From a virus, in the IMG/VR virus record IMGVR_UViG_3300046002_001774, positions 1 through 64,000 of that record: 64,000 bases of DNA. The stretch is one strand, 5' to 3'. The notes under the pieces are model-generated. The model did no database searches. It was not told the DNA's origin and saw only the letters and a program-made list of their open reading frames with translations. The position numbers and the translations under genes were made by a program. Numbering within the stretch: position 1 is the stretch's first letter; each line of letters opens with the position of its first letter. Positions 8,981 to 15,853 of this stretch are shown here, one piece after another.

Positions 8981-9168
8981 TCCTCATCCTCCTCGTCCTC
9001 ATCATCTTCTTCATCCTCGTCATACATGGAGTTCTCAATCAATTCATGGATCTTGACCTGAAGAATGCCAATCATGCTGGCAAGCGGCAAATCAAACTCC
9101 GCTATGTAGGTATCGATTAGTTTATCAATTTTATTTTGTAGTTCTGTTATTTGTTCTGAGTCTTTCAT
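8977..9168 (-). CDS. Small protein with poly-acidic tail
   Basis: 63 aa: an amphipathic helix rich in Ile/Leu/Glu, then a tail of about 14 consecutive Asp/Glu residues. The tail resembles DNA-mimic or chaperone-type acidic tails but also contains the ribosome site of the next gene, which may partly explain it. Strong Shine-Dalgarno AAAGGAGG 5 nt before ATG. Confidence 0.65.
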   Translation of the reverse strand: MKDSEQITELQNKIDKLIDTYIAEFDLPLASMIGILQVKIHELIENSMYDEDEEDDEDEEDEE

Positions 9169-9316
9169 GTTCCTCCTTTAGTTGGTGAATTTTACCATCC
9201 TTGTTCCAAACTCTCACGTTTCCTAGTTCTTCAAACTGGAAGTCCCACTCCTCTTTTGTAATGCGTCCGAGCATATAGTCCTCGTTTGATTTCCGCTGGG
9301 CTTCTTCTCTTGTCAT
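9131..9316 (-). CDS. Small hypothetical protein
   Basis: 61 aa, highly charged (EEAQRKSNEDY..., KEEHERLRTN), predicted helical. I chose the ATG at 9316 because it overlaps the upstream TGA (ATGA); the longer open frame starting at 9433 has an unnatural Trp/Cys-rich extension that is antisense-like and overlaps the neighbour. Overlaps the next gene by 38 bp. Confidence 0.6.
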   Translation of the reverse strand: MTREEAQRKSNEDYMLGRITKEEWDFQFEELGNVRVWNKDGKIHQLKEEHERLRTNNRTTK

Positions 9317-9558
9317 GTCCAATGATCTAATGGACATCTCTCCGTGTCCATAACCAATTTGATTTCCATGTTGCATCCACAAACACCGCACTTGCCAGCA
9401 CCAGCAAATGCCTTTGGGTCGTAGTGAACGCACTGGTTGCAGATTAATAATCGCTCCTCGATCTGCTCTTTGTTCCGAATTGGCATACCTGCTTTAACGA
9501 ATACCGCTGCACTCTTCACGAAGCTAATCGCTTTCTGCGCTAGATTTGGCTCGTTCAT
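9313..9558 (-). CDS. Zinc-ribbon-like small protein
   Basis: 81 aa. C-terminal half has R-x-x-x-C-N-Q-C ... G-K-C-G-V-C-G-C, four to five cysteines in CxxC pairs 13 residues apart, followed by RCPLDHW. This is typical of small phage zinc ribbons (DUF6171-type arrangement, from memory). Shares the pattern with the 193-aa protein near the portal. ATGA overlaps at both ends. Probable nucleic-acid or protein binder. Confidence 0.65.
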   Translation of the reverse strand: MNEPNLAQKAISFVKSAAVFVKAGMPIRNKEQIEERLLICNQCVHYDPKAFAGAGKCGVCGCNMEIKLVMDTERCPLDHWT

Positions 9559-9776
9559 TTCATTCCAAAGATACTCTTCAATGCATCCACACCAGTGCTG
9601 GTGCTATGATATGATCTTGGCTCGTCTTCACTCTCTTCTTCTCCATCGTACATCGCAACATCCCAAGTCGTATCGAACAACTTACGCAGTCCCTTTGCAG
9701 ACATGGTCACATTCCCACGTCCGTTGAACGATGGGTTCTTGTTGGTGTACACCTTCCAGAGTTCTTCTTTTGTCAT
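9555..9776 (-). CDS. Small hypothetical protein
   Basis: 73 aa, with an acidic centre (GEEESEDEPRS) and a helical N-terminus (MTKEELWKVYTNKNPSF). No family recognised. ATGA-coupled to dCMP deaminase upstream and to the zinc-ribbon gene downstream, so co-translated with them. Confidence 0.6.
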   Translation of the reverse strand: MTKEELWKVYTNKNPSFNGRGNVTMSAKGLRKLFDTTWDVAMYDGEEESEDEPRSYHSTSTGVDALKSIFGMK

Positions 9777-10162
9777 ACGTTTATCAGTGCAATGTTGAAT
9801 TCCGCTGCAAGCAGTGTTGTTGATTCATCTGTTGGATACGTCTCACGATAGACTATCCTTTTGATCCCGTAAGATGCAAGCGATTTCAGGCAGTTGTTAC
9901 ATGGCAGTGTTGTTGATGCCAGCAGATAGCACTCCAGTGGCTTAACATGACGCAAGGCATTCTGCTCTGCATGGACAACGTAATTCCTACGCTTATCCCT
10001 GTCAGTCCAGTCCTCCTCCATGTGCGGCGGGAATCCATTGTAACCACAGGCTGCAACAGTGTTGTCATGCCGCAACAACACAGCACCAACCTGCCTCCAA
10101 GGGTCTTTGCTCTTCTTGGCAACCACTTCAGCTATCGATAGTGCATATTCATCCCAGTTCAT
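9773..10162 (-). CDS. dCMP deaminase-like protein
   Basis: 129 aa. Zinc-site motifs of the cytidine/deoxycytidylate deaminase family: H64-A-E66 and P-C88-N-N-C91. The N-terminal WDEYALSIAEVVAKKSKDP and YNGFP segments match ComEB/dCMP deaminases. It would convert dCMP to dUMP and feed dTTP synthesis, consistent with the neighbouring MazG gene. Slightly shorter than T4-type enzymes. The leader is A-rich (AATAAATAAATATG), directly after an 11-12 bp tandem repeat. Confidence 0.9.
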   Translation of the reverse strand: MNWDEYALSIAEVVAKKSKDPWRQVGAVLLRHDNTVAACGYNGFPPHMEEDWTDRDKRRNYVVHAEQNALRHVKPLECYLLASTTLPCNNCLKSLASYGIKRIVYRETYPTDESTTLLAAEFNIALINV

Positions 10163-10170
10163 ATTTATTT

Positions 10171-10210
10171 ATTATTCACCGCATTATTACCGCATTATTC
10201 ACCGCATATT
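10171..10210. repeat. Three imperfect 11-12 bp tandem repeats before the deaminase gene
   Basis: Units ATTATTCACCGC, ATTATTACCGC and ATTATTCACCGC follow each other, then a partial ATATTC. They fill most of the 61-bp gap between the 58-aa gene and the deaminase start. Could be a protein-binding array or replication slippage; no promoter is obvious in them. Confidence 0.7.
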
Positions 10211-10223
10211 CATTTCAATGAAG

Positions 10224-10400
10224 TCAAGACCTATGTACCTCACCAATATGATCTTCCAACCAGTAAACCGCCTGACCAGAATCCCTAACGTCATCAGGGA
10301 AGATGCACTCGTCTGATATGATTCCGTTTAATTGTAATGCGTTCATCACTTTAGTTGCGTTGAGCCGCTTGTATTGAATGTAATGTTCAAGTGTGTTCAC
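10224..10400 (-). CDS. Small protein with GTG start
   Basis: 58 codons, starting GTG at 10400, which overlaps the TGA of the preceding 27-aa gene (GTGA). Sequence starts VNTLEHYIQYKRLNATKVM and is soluble and mildly acidic, ending WLEDHIGEVHRS. No family recognised. The overlap and good fill of an otherwise empty 330-bp stretch support it. Confidence 0.55.
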   Translation of the reverse strand: MNTLEHYIQYKRLNATKVMNALQLNGIISDECIFPDDVRDSGQAVYWLEDHIGEVHRS

Positions 10401-10480
10401 TCGTCGAACCCTTTCATGCCATCGTATACAACATACAGTATAATAGCTGCTAATACGATATAGCCGATAATATATCCCAT
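10397..10480 (-). CDS. 27-aa single-pass membrane peptide
   Basis: Sequence MGYIIGYIVLAAIILYVVYD then GMKGFDE: one clear transmembrane helix with a short charged C-terminus. The ATG at 10480 lies 11 bp after the MazG stop and the TGA overlaps the next GTG start. Typical of small phage membrane peptides; role unknown. Confidence 0.55.
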   Translation of the reverse strand: MGYIIGYIVLAAIILYVVYDGMKGFDE

Positions 10481-10490
10481 ATATGACACC

Positions 10491-10955
10491 TTATTGGCAG
10501 GACTCACACTCTGGATCTTCGATGTGACAAGTGCGCTCGACCTTCACTCCGTCCAAGTCATCGTCATCCTTCAACACAACTGGTTCCTCAACCACGTCTA
10601 GCTTATCTGCCCGTGCGATTGCTGCTGCATTAGTGTAGCGTTTCTCTGGGTAACGCTTCGACAGCTTCTCGACGTTAGCTTCCATGCACTCGTTAATCGT
10701 TAAGCCCAACTCGTTAAGCAAACCAGTAAGGTAGAACAGGATATCTCCTGCCTCTTCCCGCACGTTGTCGAAGTCTAATTGCTTCTGGTACACTGCGTGT
10801 TTCTTGATTGCATCCAGCAACTCACCAGCTTCACCACTGACTCCAACTGCCATGTGGAGAATGGATGCCTGAAGTGGAGTAAGCTGGACAAGGATGTCAT
10901 GCCCCGGCTTCACGATGGACTGAACGAATTGTTCGTATGGTGTAGTTAATTTCAT
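10491..10955 (-). CDS. MazG-like nucleotide pyrophosphohydrolase
   Basis: 154 aa. All-alpha NTP-PPase signature: E42-x-x-E45 (GEAGELLDAIKK) and E67-E68-x-x-D71 (REEAGDILFYL), then the KLSKRYPEKR block. The C-terminal 40 residues are an acidic extension ending C-E-S-C-Q. Hydrolyses (d)NTPs to monophosphates and PPi; phage MazG proteins are thought to adjust nucleotide pools or (p)ppGpp signalling. ATGA-coupled with the methyltransferase gene. Confidence 0.9.
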   Translation of the reverse strand: MKLTTPYEQFVQSIVKPGHDILVQLTPLQASILHMAVGVSGEAGELLDAIKKHAVYQKQLDFDNVREEAGDILFYLTGLLNELGLTINECMEANVEKLSKRYPEKRYTNAAAIARADKLDVVEEPVVLKDDDDLDGVKVERTCHIEDPECESCQ

Positions 10956-11506
10956 TGTGTGTATATATTAAAGTATGCCAAGCCGAAACAACCTGCCTCG
11001 GCTAGGTGGACTAACTTTCCCTCACTACCTATGCTCTCGTCAAGTATCTTTTTAGTTATCATCTGCGGATGCCCATCATGTGGTTCAATGTCAACCCATT
11101 CAAAGATGCGAAGAACCTTTGCCGCTCGTAGTGCGTTGCTGATGATTAACGCAGGGTCATCAGTATGCTGCAAGCAATTGTAAATCCAGCACTCATCGAA
11201 GCCCTCTTCAACCACTTCCTCACCTCTCATCACCAGACATTCAACACCATGCTCATGGTAGCGAGCGTAAGTCCATTGTGGGTACTGGAGCGGATCCACC
11301 ACCAATGCCCTGCCAAGTCCCTTTGATTTGAGCAGCATGGACGTAGGCCCACCACCTATGTCCAGCACTGACTTGCCTGACAGACTGAACCCATAGCCCA
11401 CTTGGTGCAGTCCCATGAATCTCGCATAGACATAGTGTTTCTGGTCTTCGTCGAAGGTATTGCAGCAGTCTCCCCAGTACTGCGATTCAAACGTGTAGTC
11501 GCTCAT
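10952..11506 (-). CDS. SAM-dependent methyltransferase-like protein
   Basis: 184 aa from the chosen start. Motif I VLDIGGGPTS at residues 47-56 gives a Rossmann class I methyltransferase; the acidic residue after beta-2 is in LVVDPL; post-motif IYNCLQHTDDP resembles motif IV. The ATG at 11506 is preferred over an earlier in-frame start because it overlaps the upstream TGA (ATGA) and has AAGGAGG 9 nt upstream. Target unknown; it neighbours a GT4 glycosyltransferase, so sugar or small-molecule methylation is plausible. Confidence 0.8.
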   Translation of the reverse strand: MSDYTFESQYWGDCCNTFDEDQKHYVYARFMGLHQVGYGFSLSGKSVLDIGGGPTSMLLKSKGLGRALVVDPLQYPQWTYARYHEHGVECLVMRGEEVVEEGFDECWIYNCLQHTDDPALIISNALRAAKVLRIFEWVDIEPHDGHPQMITKKILDESIGSEGKLVHLAEAGCFGLAYFNIYTQ

Positions 11507-11655
11507 TTCAGTTCCTCCTTCAGCTTGCGATAGTGTGCCACTGCTTGGGGCCATTGGTCATGCCAACCTGATGACGCTACTAGTCGATCCGCGCAATCCT
11601 TCCATCTGTCACGCTCTTGGGTTATCTTGTCTATCTCTTCTGTTGTATCGTTCAT
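11503..11655 (-). CDS. 50-aa charged coiled-coil peptide
   Basis: Sequence begins MNDTTEEIDKITQERDRWKD and ends HYRKLKEELK: heptad-like helix typical of small phage proteins with E-R-D-R-W motifs. Its 3' end supplies the Shine-Dalgarno (AAGGAGG) and the ATGA overlap for the methyltransferase gene. Role unknown. Confidence 0.6.
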   Translation of the reverse strand: MNDTTEEIDKITQERDRWKDCADRLVASSGWHDQWPQAVAHYRKLKEELK

Positions 11656-11703
11656 ATTATTTTTGTTGTGACAAATAGTGGGTAGTATTTGTCACAGGGT
11701 TTG

Positions 11704-12837
11704 TTAGTGATTGGATGGGTAAGTCATTGTCATTGCATCGATTCCGTTGCCATCAGCGTACCACCCTGCTCCATTGTACACGTCTAGCACGTCTTGGAAA
11801 TACTTCTCGTACCTTGGTGCAACTCGTTCAAGCGTAAAGTTCTCACCGAATGCACGGCAGTCCGCTGGCTTGATCTTGTCAATGTTGTTGATTGCATCGA
11901 CGTAATCACCCATTGTCCTGCATCGATACCCAGTGACCCCGTGAAGATTGTTCTCTGCGAAGCTACCCCAGTCGCTGGTGATGGTTGGGGTTCCGCTCAA
12001 TAAGTTCTCGATCTGGACTCCACCGAATGGTTCGACGTACTGGCTAGGCAGGAAAGATGCCTTAGCCTTAGACATGAGTTCCTTTCGCTTAGGAACGTCA
12101 GCATAGCCCACATACTCCACATGGGGTGGGAATGTATACCCAGCCTCGCATTGACCCGCTACAACCAGTTTCACTCCTGCTCTGCGCGTTGCGTCGATTG
12201 CGATATCTACACCCTTGCCAGAGTAGACCCTGCCCAAGTACAGGAAATAGTCTTCCTTCTTGTCGTTGAAGGTGAAGTCATCGATGTCGAAATAGTTGGG
12301 GATCACCACGGAATAGTTGTCCTGCTGGCACTGCCCAACTGCACCCATGCCGCAGAACGCATGGTAGATGGCATAGCTCTCCCAAACCTTCCATTTAGCC
12401 CAGTGACCACCAGCGTACCCTATCCCCGGCTCAACTACGATCATATCATGTTGATGTGCATCACATATCGGTCGTACTCCGCTGCCCCAAAATGGAAGAA
12501 TAAAGTCGTTCTTTTTCTTTCTAAAACCTACCTCCCGAATGGCATTGGAATAGAACGTCTGGTATGCATGGTCACCAGTGTCGAACTTGAAGAATGTTTT
12601 CCTCCAGTCATGGGATCCATATGACTTGGCAAAGTCCTCGTTGGTCAGGACGCTGACGTGTTCCGTGCATTGCAGGTCACTGTCCTCATGCCCGTAGTGG
12701 ATCACCTCATGGCCCCTATCGGTCATAGCTTTTGCAAACTTGACCACCTTTTGGGTATACGCACAAGCGTTAAACTCTTTGGATGTAACTGTGTGTGGTA
12801 ACCCTAGTGCGTGGAATCTCATTTTTGTTGTTTTCAT
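11704..12837 (-). CDS. GT4-family glycosyltransferase
   Basis: 377 aa, GT-B fold. C-terminal nucleotide-sugar domain: YLGRVYSGKGVDIAIDA (R203, K208) and the EX7E motif E269-PFGGVQI-E277 typical of GT4 retaining enzymes. The N-terminal acceptor domain starts with MRFHALGLPHT and has a T--F--C-Y--KV--FA-A segment. In the early region beside a methyltransferase, so it may modify host surface sugars (superinfection exclusion) or phage DNA; not decided by sequence. Confidence 0.85.
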   Translation of the reverse strand: MKTTKMRFHALGLPHTVTSKEFNACAYTQKVVKFAKAMTDRGHEVIHYGHEDSDLQCTEHVSVLTNEDFAKSYGSHDWRKTFFKFDTGDHAYQTFYSNAIREVGFRKKKNDFILPFWGSGVRPICDAHQHDMIVVEPGIGYAGGHWAKWKVWESYAIYHAFCGMGAVGQCQQDNYSVVIPNYFDIDDFTFNDKKEDYFLYLGRVYSGKGVDIAIDATRRAGVKLVVAGQCEAGYTFPPHVEYVGYADVPKRKELMSKAKASFLPSQYVEPFGGVQIENLLSGTPTITSDWGSFAENNLHGVTGYRCRTMGDYVDAINNIDKIKPADCRAFGENFTLERVAPRYEKYFQDVLDVYNGAGWYADGNGIDAMTMTYPSNH

Positions 12838-12862
12838 TATGTACTACTGCTGTTATGTGAAG

Positions 12863-13018
12863 TTATTGATTGTTTTCCCTATTCTTCAGCTTGTTGATCA
12901 AGGACTTCTGCTTGTTTACGTCATGCTGCAATTCGTGGATGATTTGCCTCAATTCTCTGATGTGCTGCTTTTGTTGCTGGATTATACGCATCTCTGGTGT
13001 TATCTCATGCGCTTTCAT
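12863..13018 (-). CDS. 51-aa coiled-coil peptide
   Basis: Sequence begins MKAHEITPEMRIIQQQKQHI and continues as an uninterrupted Gln/Lys/Leu helix with heptad spacing to NRENNQ. The ATG at 13018 overlaps the TGA of the zinc-ribbon gene (ATGA), so the two are coupled and might form a complex. Confidence 0.6.
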   Translation of the reverse strand: MKAHEITPEMRIIQQQKQHIRELRQIIHELQHDVNKQKSLINKLKNRENNQ

Positions 13019-13224
13019 AGGTTCTCTAGGATCTCTGTTAGTTTTGCTCTCATGTTGTTGACTTGTTTCAGGCTTTGGTAGTCTTGTGCGCTCACCTCAA
13101 AGGTTGAGTATCGGTGATTGCACTTTTCGTTGTTGCAGTATCTACGTCTTGAGAATCGATTGCCTAGGTCACGGCATTCCATAACGTGTGTCGTAGAACT
13201 GCATTTGGGGCATAATTTGACCAT
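13015..13224 (-). CDS. NrdR-type zinc-ribbon protein without ATP cone
   Basis: 69 aa. C5-P-K-C8 ... RRR-Y-C30 ... C35-N-H-R-Y-S-T-F-E matches the N-terminal zinc ribbon of the ribonucleotide-reductase repressor NrdR (CPxC, RRR-C--C--RF-T-E). Full NrdR continues with an ATP-cone; here only a short helix follows, then an ATGA-coupled coiled-coil gene. Probable DNA binder, possibly an early transcription regulator. Confidence 0.7.
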   Translation of the reverse strand: MVKLCPKCSSTTHVMECRDLGNRFSRRRYCNNEKCNHRYSTFEVSAQDYQSLKQVNNMRAKLTEILENL

Positions 13225-13333
13225 TATGGATAAACCCTAGATATGGGGTATTTAAAAATAGTTAACACTATATGGTGATTATTATCGACAACATCAGTGA
13301 TTTTGTGGTTAAAATGCATTAGCAAATCGTTCG

Positions 13334-13822
13334 CTAGCCCACATGATCCTCTCCAGTCGCTTCGATGTGCATTTGCTTCTCCTCTGGTTCCCTGCCTTGG
13401 ATTAGCTCAATGGGTTCAGCACTTCTATCACCGATGGTGAATGTGACGTTGAGTGGCTTTGCTTGTGTCGATTCGATTTCAATCTTATCCCCGTACTGAC
13501 GTGCGTTCCACTTACCTAGTAGACGGATACGAGTGTCAATTCTGACCCTCTTCTCCTGAGCATCGAGCATAGGATCATCAGCGATTCTTATGCAGTCATC
13601 AGCGATTGCGTGAGTGCCTATTTTGCGTGAGAGATGAGATTTGTTGCGAAAGTCTTCGTTTGAGCATTCCCATCTCCATACTGTTGAGTAGTTTGGCATC
13701 CCCTCTAGATTACAGATGGATGAGAGTGTTTGGCCCATTGAAAGTCGTTCACAGATTTCCTCTGCGATTTCCTCGTTATACTCTGGTGGTCTACCCATTT
13801 TCTTAGATGGTTTAAAGCTCAT
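13334..13822 (-). CDS. terS: Terminase small subunit (Sf6 gp1-like)
   Basis: 162 aa. N-terminal helix-turn-helix GRPPEYNEEIAEEICERLS ... TVWRWE ... EDFR (residues 10-62), central RIADDP and R-DTRIRLLGKWNARQYGDK segment: this is the layout of Sf6-type small terminases (GRP-Y-PE-AD-IC-LL ... STVFRW ... LRVDTRKW-L-RM-P-KYGDK). It recognises the packaging site and stimulates TerL. Unusually, it lies about 5 kb upstream of terL with 15 genes between. Confidence 0.85.
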   Translation of the reverse strand: MSFKPSKKMGRPPEYNEEIAEEICERLSMGQTLSSICNLEGMPNYSTVWRWECSNEDFRNKSHLSRKIGTHAIADDCIRIADDPMLDAQEKRVRIDTRIRLLGKWNARQYGDKIEIESTQAKPLNVTFTIGDRSAEPIELIQGREPEEKQMHIEATGEDHVG

Positions 13823-13845
13823 ATGGTGATTGTGACTGCTTAGGT

Positions 13846-14250
13846 TTACGCTTGGGTAATCCTGATTTCGGTTCGTTGCTCTGCTTGAGTTTTGACTTTG
13901 ACTTGCGAGAACGTGATGTTGACGCTTTCGGGGTTATCGTCTGGGATGAGGTGCGCGTATCGGATTTGGTCGATAAGTGGTTTGCAGCCCCCTGCAAGAT
14001 TGTCAACATCGAGTGTTTTTGTGGAGTATCTTGTAATTGAGAGAGTGTATAGCGGATTGCACTTAGCAGCGCAGTCCTTGCTAGGAGCTTTTGCTTTGTG
14101 TACTTTGTCCAATGCGCGTTTAGGAGCGTGTTTAACGAGGGTGTCAAGTAGCCGTCTAGATGGAGGTTTATAGTTGTCTGCATAGTAGTAATGTCCGTCA
14201 GGTGCGAGTGTGTAGCCTTTCTCTTTGAGTTGTTCAGTTGTCCAGTTCAT
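13846..14250 (-). CDS. RusA-like Holliday junction resolvase (possible frameshift)
   Basis: 134 aa. The C-terminal half has the RusA active-site pattern: LDVDNLAGGCKPLIDQIR (D81, D83, N84, K90, D94) and LIPDDNPESV (D104, D105), then KVKTQAEQRTEIRI. The N-terminal RusA region (normally PSLN...HW...K) is absent in this frame but appears in an overlapping frame at 14183-14050 as TPSLNTLLNAHWTKYTKQKL. Either two compensating frameshifts have occurred, or the start is at 14183 with one -1 shift near 14050-14070. Resolves branched DNA before packaging. Confidence 0.75.
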   Translation of the reverse strand: MNWTTEQLKEKGYTLAPDGHYYYADNYKPPSRRLLDTLVKHAPKRALDKVHKAKAPSKDCAAKCNPLYTLSITRYSTKTLDVDNLAGGCKPLIDQIRYAHLIPDDNPESVNITFSQVKVKTQAEQRTEIRITQA

Positions 14251-14293
14251 TTGCGGGTATAGTTTTGAGTTATTGTGTGGGATTATACCTTAT

Positions 14294-14596
14294 CTAGCTC
14301 ATTAAACCCTTTGCTCGTATTCCTGCGTTTATGATTTGGTTGTGAGCATCATCAGCAATGGTTGCAGGAAAGAAGATTTCTTTAAGATCCTTGTAGTTTG
14401 TTCTTGGGAAGATTTCATCTGTTTCGATTTCCCCATCTTTTATGCTGGTTGTTAGTTGGAATCGTTTAGGAAGCTCATAGAGTTTAGCGGACAATGGATT
14501 GGCTTCCATGTCTAGATCCCAGAATAGATCAATCATAGTGTTTGCTTGCAGTATTGATATTGTGCCATCTGGCCATTTTGCTAGGTATGTTTTCAT
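14294..14596 (-). CDS. Hypothetical early protein
   Basis: 100 aa, starting MKTYLAKWPDGTISILQA, a short beta-hairpin-like opening common to small phage proteins; soluble and slightly acidic. No family recognised. Separated by 7 bp from the PD-(D/E)XK nuclease gene upstream. Confidence 0.6.
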   Translation of the reverse strand: MKTYLAKWPDGTISILQANTMIDLFWDLDMEANPLSAKLYELPKRFQLTTSIKDGEIETDEIFPRTNYKDLKEIFFPATIADDAHNQIINAGIRAKGLMS

Positions 14597-14603
14597 TGAT
14601 TGT

Positions 14604-15065
14604 TTAAAACTTTTTTAGGTTGTCTTGGTCTAGTGCATAGCCTTCTCCGTGGCCTAGATTAATTATGTTCGATGGTTTGATCAGGTCTTCCTTCCATGCC
14701 CATCCTTTGTAGTCAAGTGTTGGTGAATCCACAACGCATAAGACGTATACATCTACATCTGGATTTACTTTGAGTGTGGACAGCAAGCGAGCGTGTGTGT
14801 GCTTTGATGCCTTTATATCGTATCTGTTGCCGCTTGGCATAACGCCATCTGGAGATCCAGATCGAGGTGATAGTCCGAGGTCAGGAAATACATTCATCAG
14901 CTTTGCGAACCCGTACTCTGCCATCATGCCAATCACGTCAGCTTCTGCTCCGTCTTGGTTGCCAATCTTGGCATCCTTGACTCCATTGCTTCGAGCTATA
15001 AGCGAACGCATCCTGCCAATGAGTTGGCATATCTGCACCTCGTCAGGGTTGAGTGTAAGTTGCAT
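14604..15065 (-). CDS. PD-(D/E)XK nuclease-like protein
   Basis: 153 aa. Residues 40-60 form a helix with AEYGFAKLMN (E50), then D-G-x(8)-R-Y-D83-I-K85-A-S-K: the D...(D/E)xK core of the restriction-endonuclease-like fold. C-terminal segment VYVLCVV-SPTLDYKGWAWKEDLI is typical of the following beta strand and helix in phage members. Probable DNA repair, resolvase or host-degradation nuclease; it lies two genes from the RusA-like gene. Confidence 0.7.
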   Translation of the reverse strand: MQLTLNPDEVQICQLIGRMRSLIARSNGVKDAKIGNQDGAEADVIGMMAEYGFAKLMNVFPDLGLSPRSGSPDGVMPSGNRYDIKASKHTHARLLSTLKVNPDVDVYVLCVVDSPTLDYKGWAWKEDLIKPSNIINLGHGEGYALDQDNLKKF

Positions 15066-15068
15066 GGT

Positions 15069-15350
15069 CTATCGTGATTGCTGAATGAATTTGAGTGCGA
15101 TTGCCATTAGCTCAGGGTAGTCGCGCAGTGACTCTAGGTAGCTTTGAAACATATCATCAATAGCCTGTTCAGCGAACGGGTCTGGAATGATCTCAGCCTT
15201 GACCTGTACGTCCTCCAATTCCTTGTTGGATGCTCTTAGTGCAAATATCGCAGCGGAGCAGAATACTGCCAGTTGTGCGGCAATAGAGCGGTAGTCCTTG
15301 TCGCAGTCCTTGAGTCGTTCTATCTCAGCTGTATATAGTGGGTCATTCAT
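15069..15350 (-). CDS. Hypothetical early protein
   Basis: 93 aa, helical, one hydrophobic helix (LAVFCSAAIFALRA) that is too short and mixed for a confident membrane call. ATGA-coupled to the coiled-coil gene upstream. No family recognised. Confidence 0.6.
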   Translation of the reverse strand: MNDPLYTAEIERLKDCDKDYRSIAAQLAVFCSAAIFALRASNKELEDVQVKAEIIPDPFAEQAIDDMFQSYLESLRDYPELMAIALKFIQQSR

Positions 15351-15637
15351 TTTGCTTCCTCCAATGCGGATCTGGCAATCAGGCCCATGTTTTCTCTGTC
15401 CGCGTAAATGTCTGTCCCGTCGATGAATAAATCCTCAATCTTCATTAACGCAGCCCTAGCCTCGTCGCGTTCTTGACAGAATCGTTCTGCCCTGCACTCT
15501 GCCTGTGCAATTTGAGATAAAGCCTCGTCACGTTCTTGCTCCAGCCTAGCCAACTCGCTAGTGGAGTGCAACTCCAGTGCAGTTAGCCTGTCAGCCAGTT
15601 GCTTTGCGTCCAAGTAGTCTGTTATAATTTCGTTCAT
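15347..15637 (-). CDS. Coiled-coil early protein
   Basis: 96 aa, with a central coiled coil (LARLEQERDEALSQIAQAEC... CQERDEARAALMKIEDL). Such E-R-D-EA repeats are common in small phage proteins of unknown role. The start lies 17 bp after a hairpin (15654-15680) and has the A/T-rich TATAAATATATG leader. Confidence 0.6.
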   Translation of the reverse strand: MNEIITDYLDAKQLADRLTALELHSTSELARLEQERDEALSQIAQAECRAERFCQERDEARAALMKIEDLFIDGTDIYADRENMGLIARSALEEAK

Positions 15638-15640
15638 ATA

Positions 15641-15845
15641 TTTATAAAAGGGGTGTGAGGTTTTATGTAGTTACCTCACAGGGTCAAATGATAACCAGCC
15701 CACATGGTGGCCGCTACAATCCCTTAAAATTGTGGCTGTGGTTTTTGGGGTCACAGCCAACCCCCTTTGCCCCTGCTGATCGGGAGTTCCCAACCTAGCG
15801 AGGAAATCCTGTAACCTGCGGGACTGACCTATGCAGGTTAGCAAG
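15641..15845. ncRNA. Hairpin-rich block, candidate structured RNA
   Basis: Three perfect inverted repeats in about 190 bp: TGTGAGG / CCTCACA (15654-15680, 7 bp), TGGCTGTG / CACAGCCA (15733-15759, 8 bp, 11-nt loop) and TAACCTGC / GCAGGTTA (15812-15840, 8 bp, 13-nt loop). By eye it is richer in G+C than the flanking genes. The second stem is followed on the minus strand by AATTTT. A 60-aa frame overlaps it; the structure is better supported than the frame. Could be a small RNA or a processing/attenuation region. Confidence 0.4.
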
Positions 15846-15853
15846 GAAAGCAT
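15671..15853 (-). CDS. Doubtful 60-aa frame inside the hairpin block
   Basis: The frame starts MLSLLTCIGQSRRLQDFLAR and ends GWLSFDPVR. In favour: its ATG overlaps the TAA of the 66-aa gene (TAATG), as real neighbours do here. Against: it is built over three perfect hairpins and has composition unlike its neighbours (Arg, Gly, His, few Glu/Lys). Not recognised. Confidence 0.3.
   Translation of the reverse strand: MLSLLTCIGQSRRLQDFLARLGTPDQQGQRGLAVTPKTTATILRDCSGHHVGWLSFDPVR

Noticed and set aside
9317-9433. N-terminal extension of the 61-aa gene (start at 9433)
   Set aside because: It overlaps the zinc-ribbon gene in another frame, is Trp/Cys/His-rich and nonsensical; the ATGA-coupled start at 9316 is far better.
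13812-14183. 123-codon frame as an independent gene
   Set aside because: Only its first ~45 codons look protein-like (RusA N-terminus); the rest is Ser/Thr/Lys-rich shadow of the RusA catalytic half. Treated as evidence for a frameshift instead.
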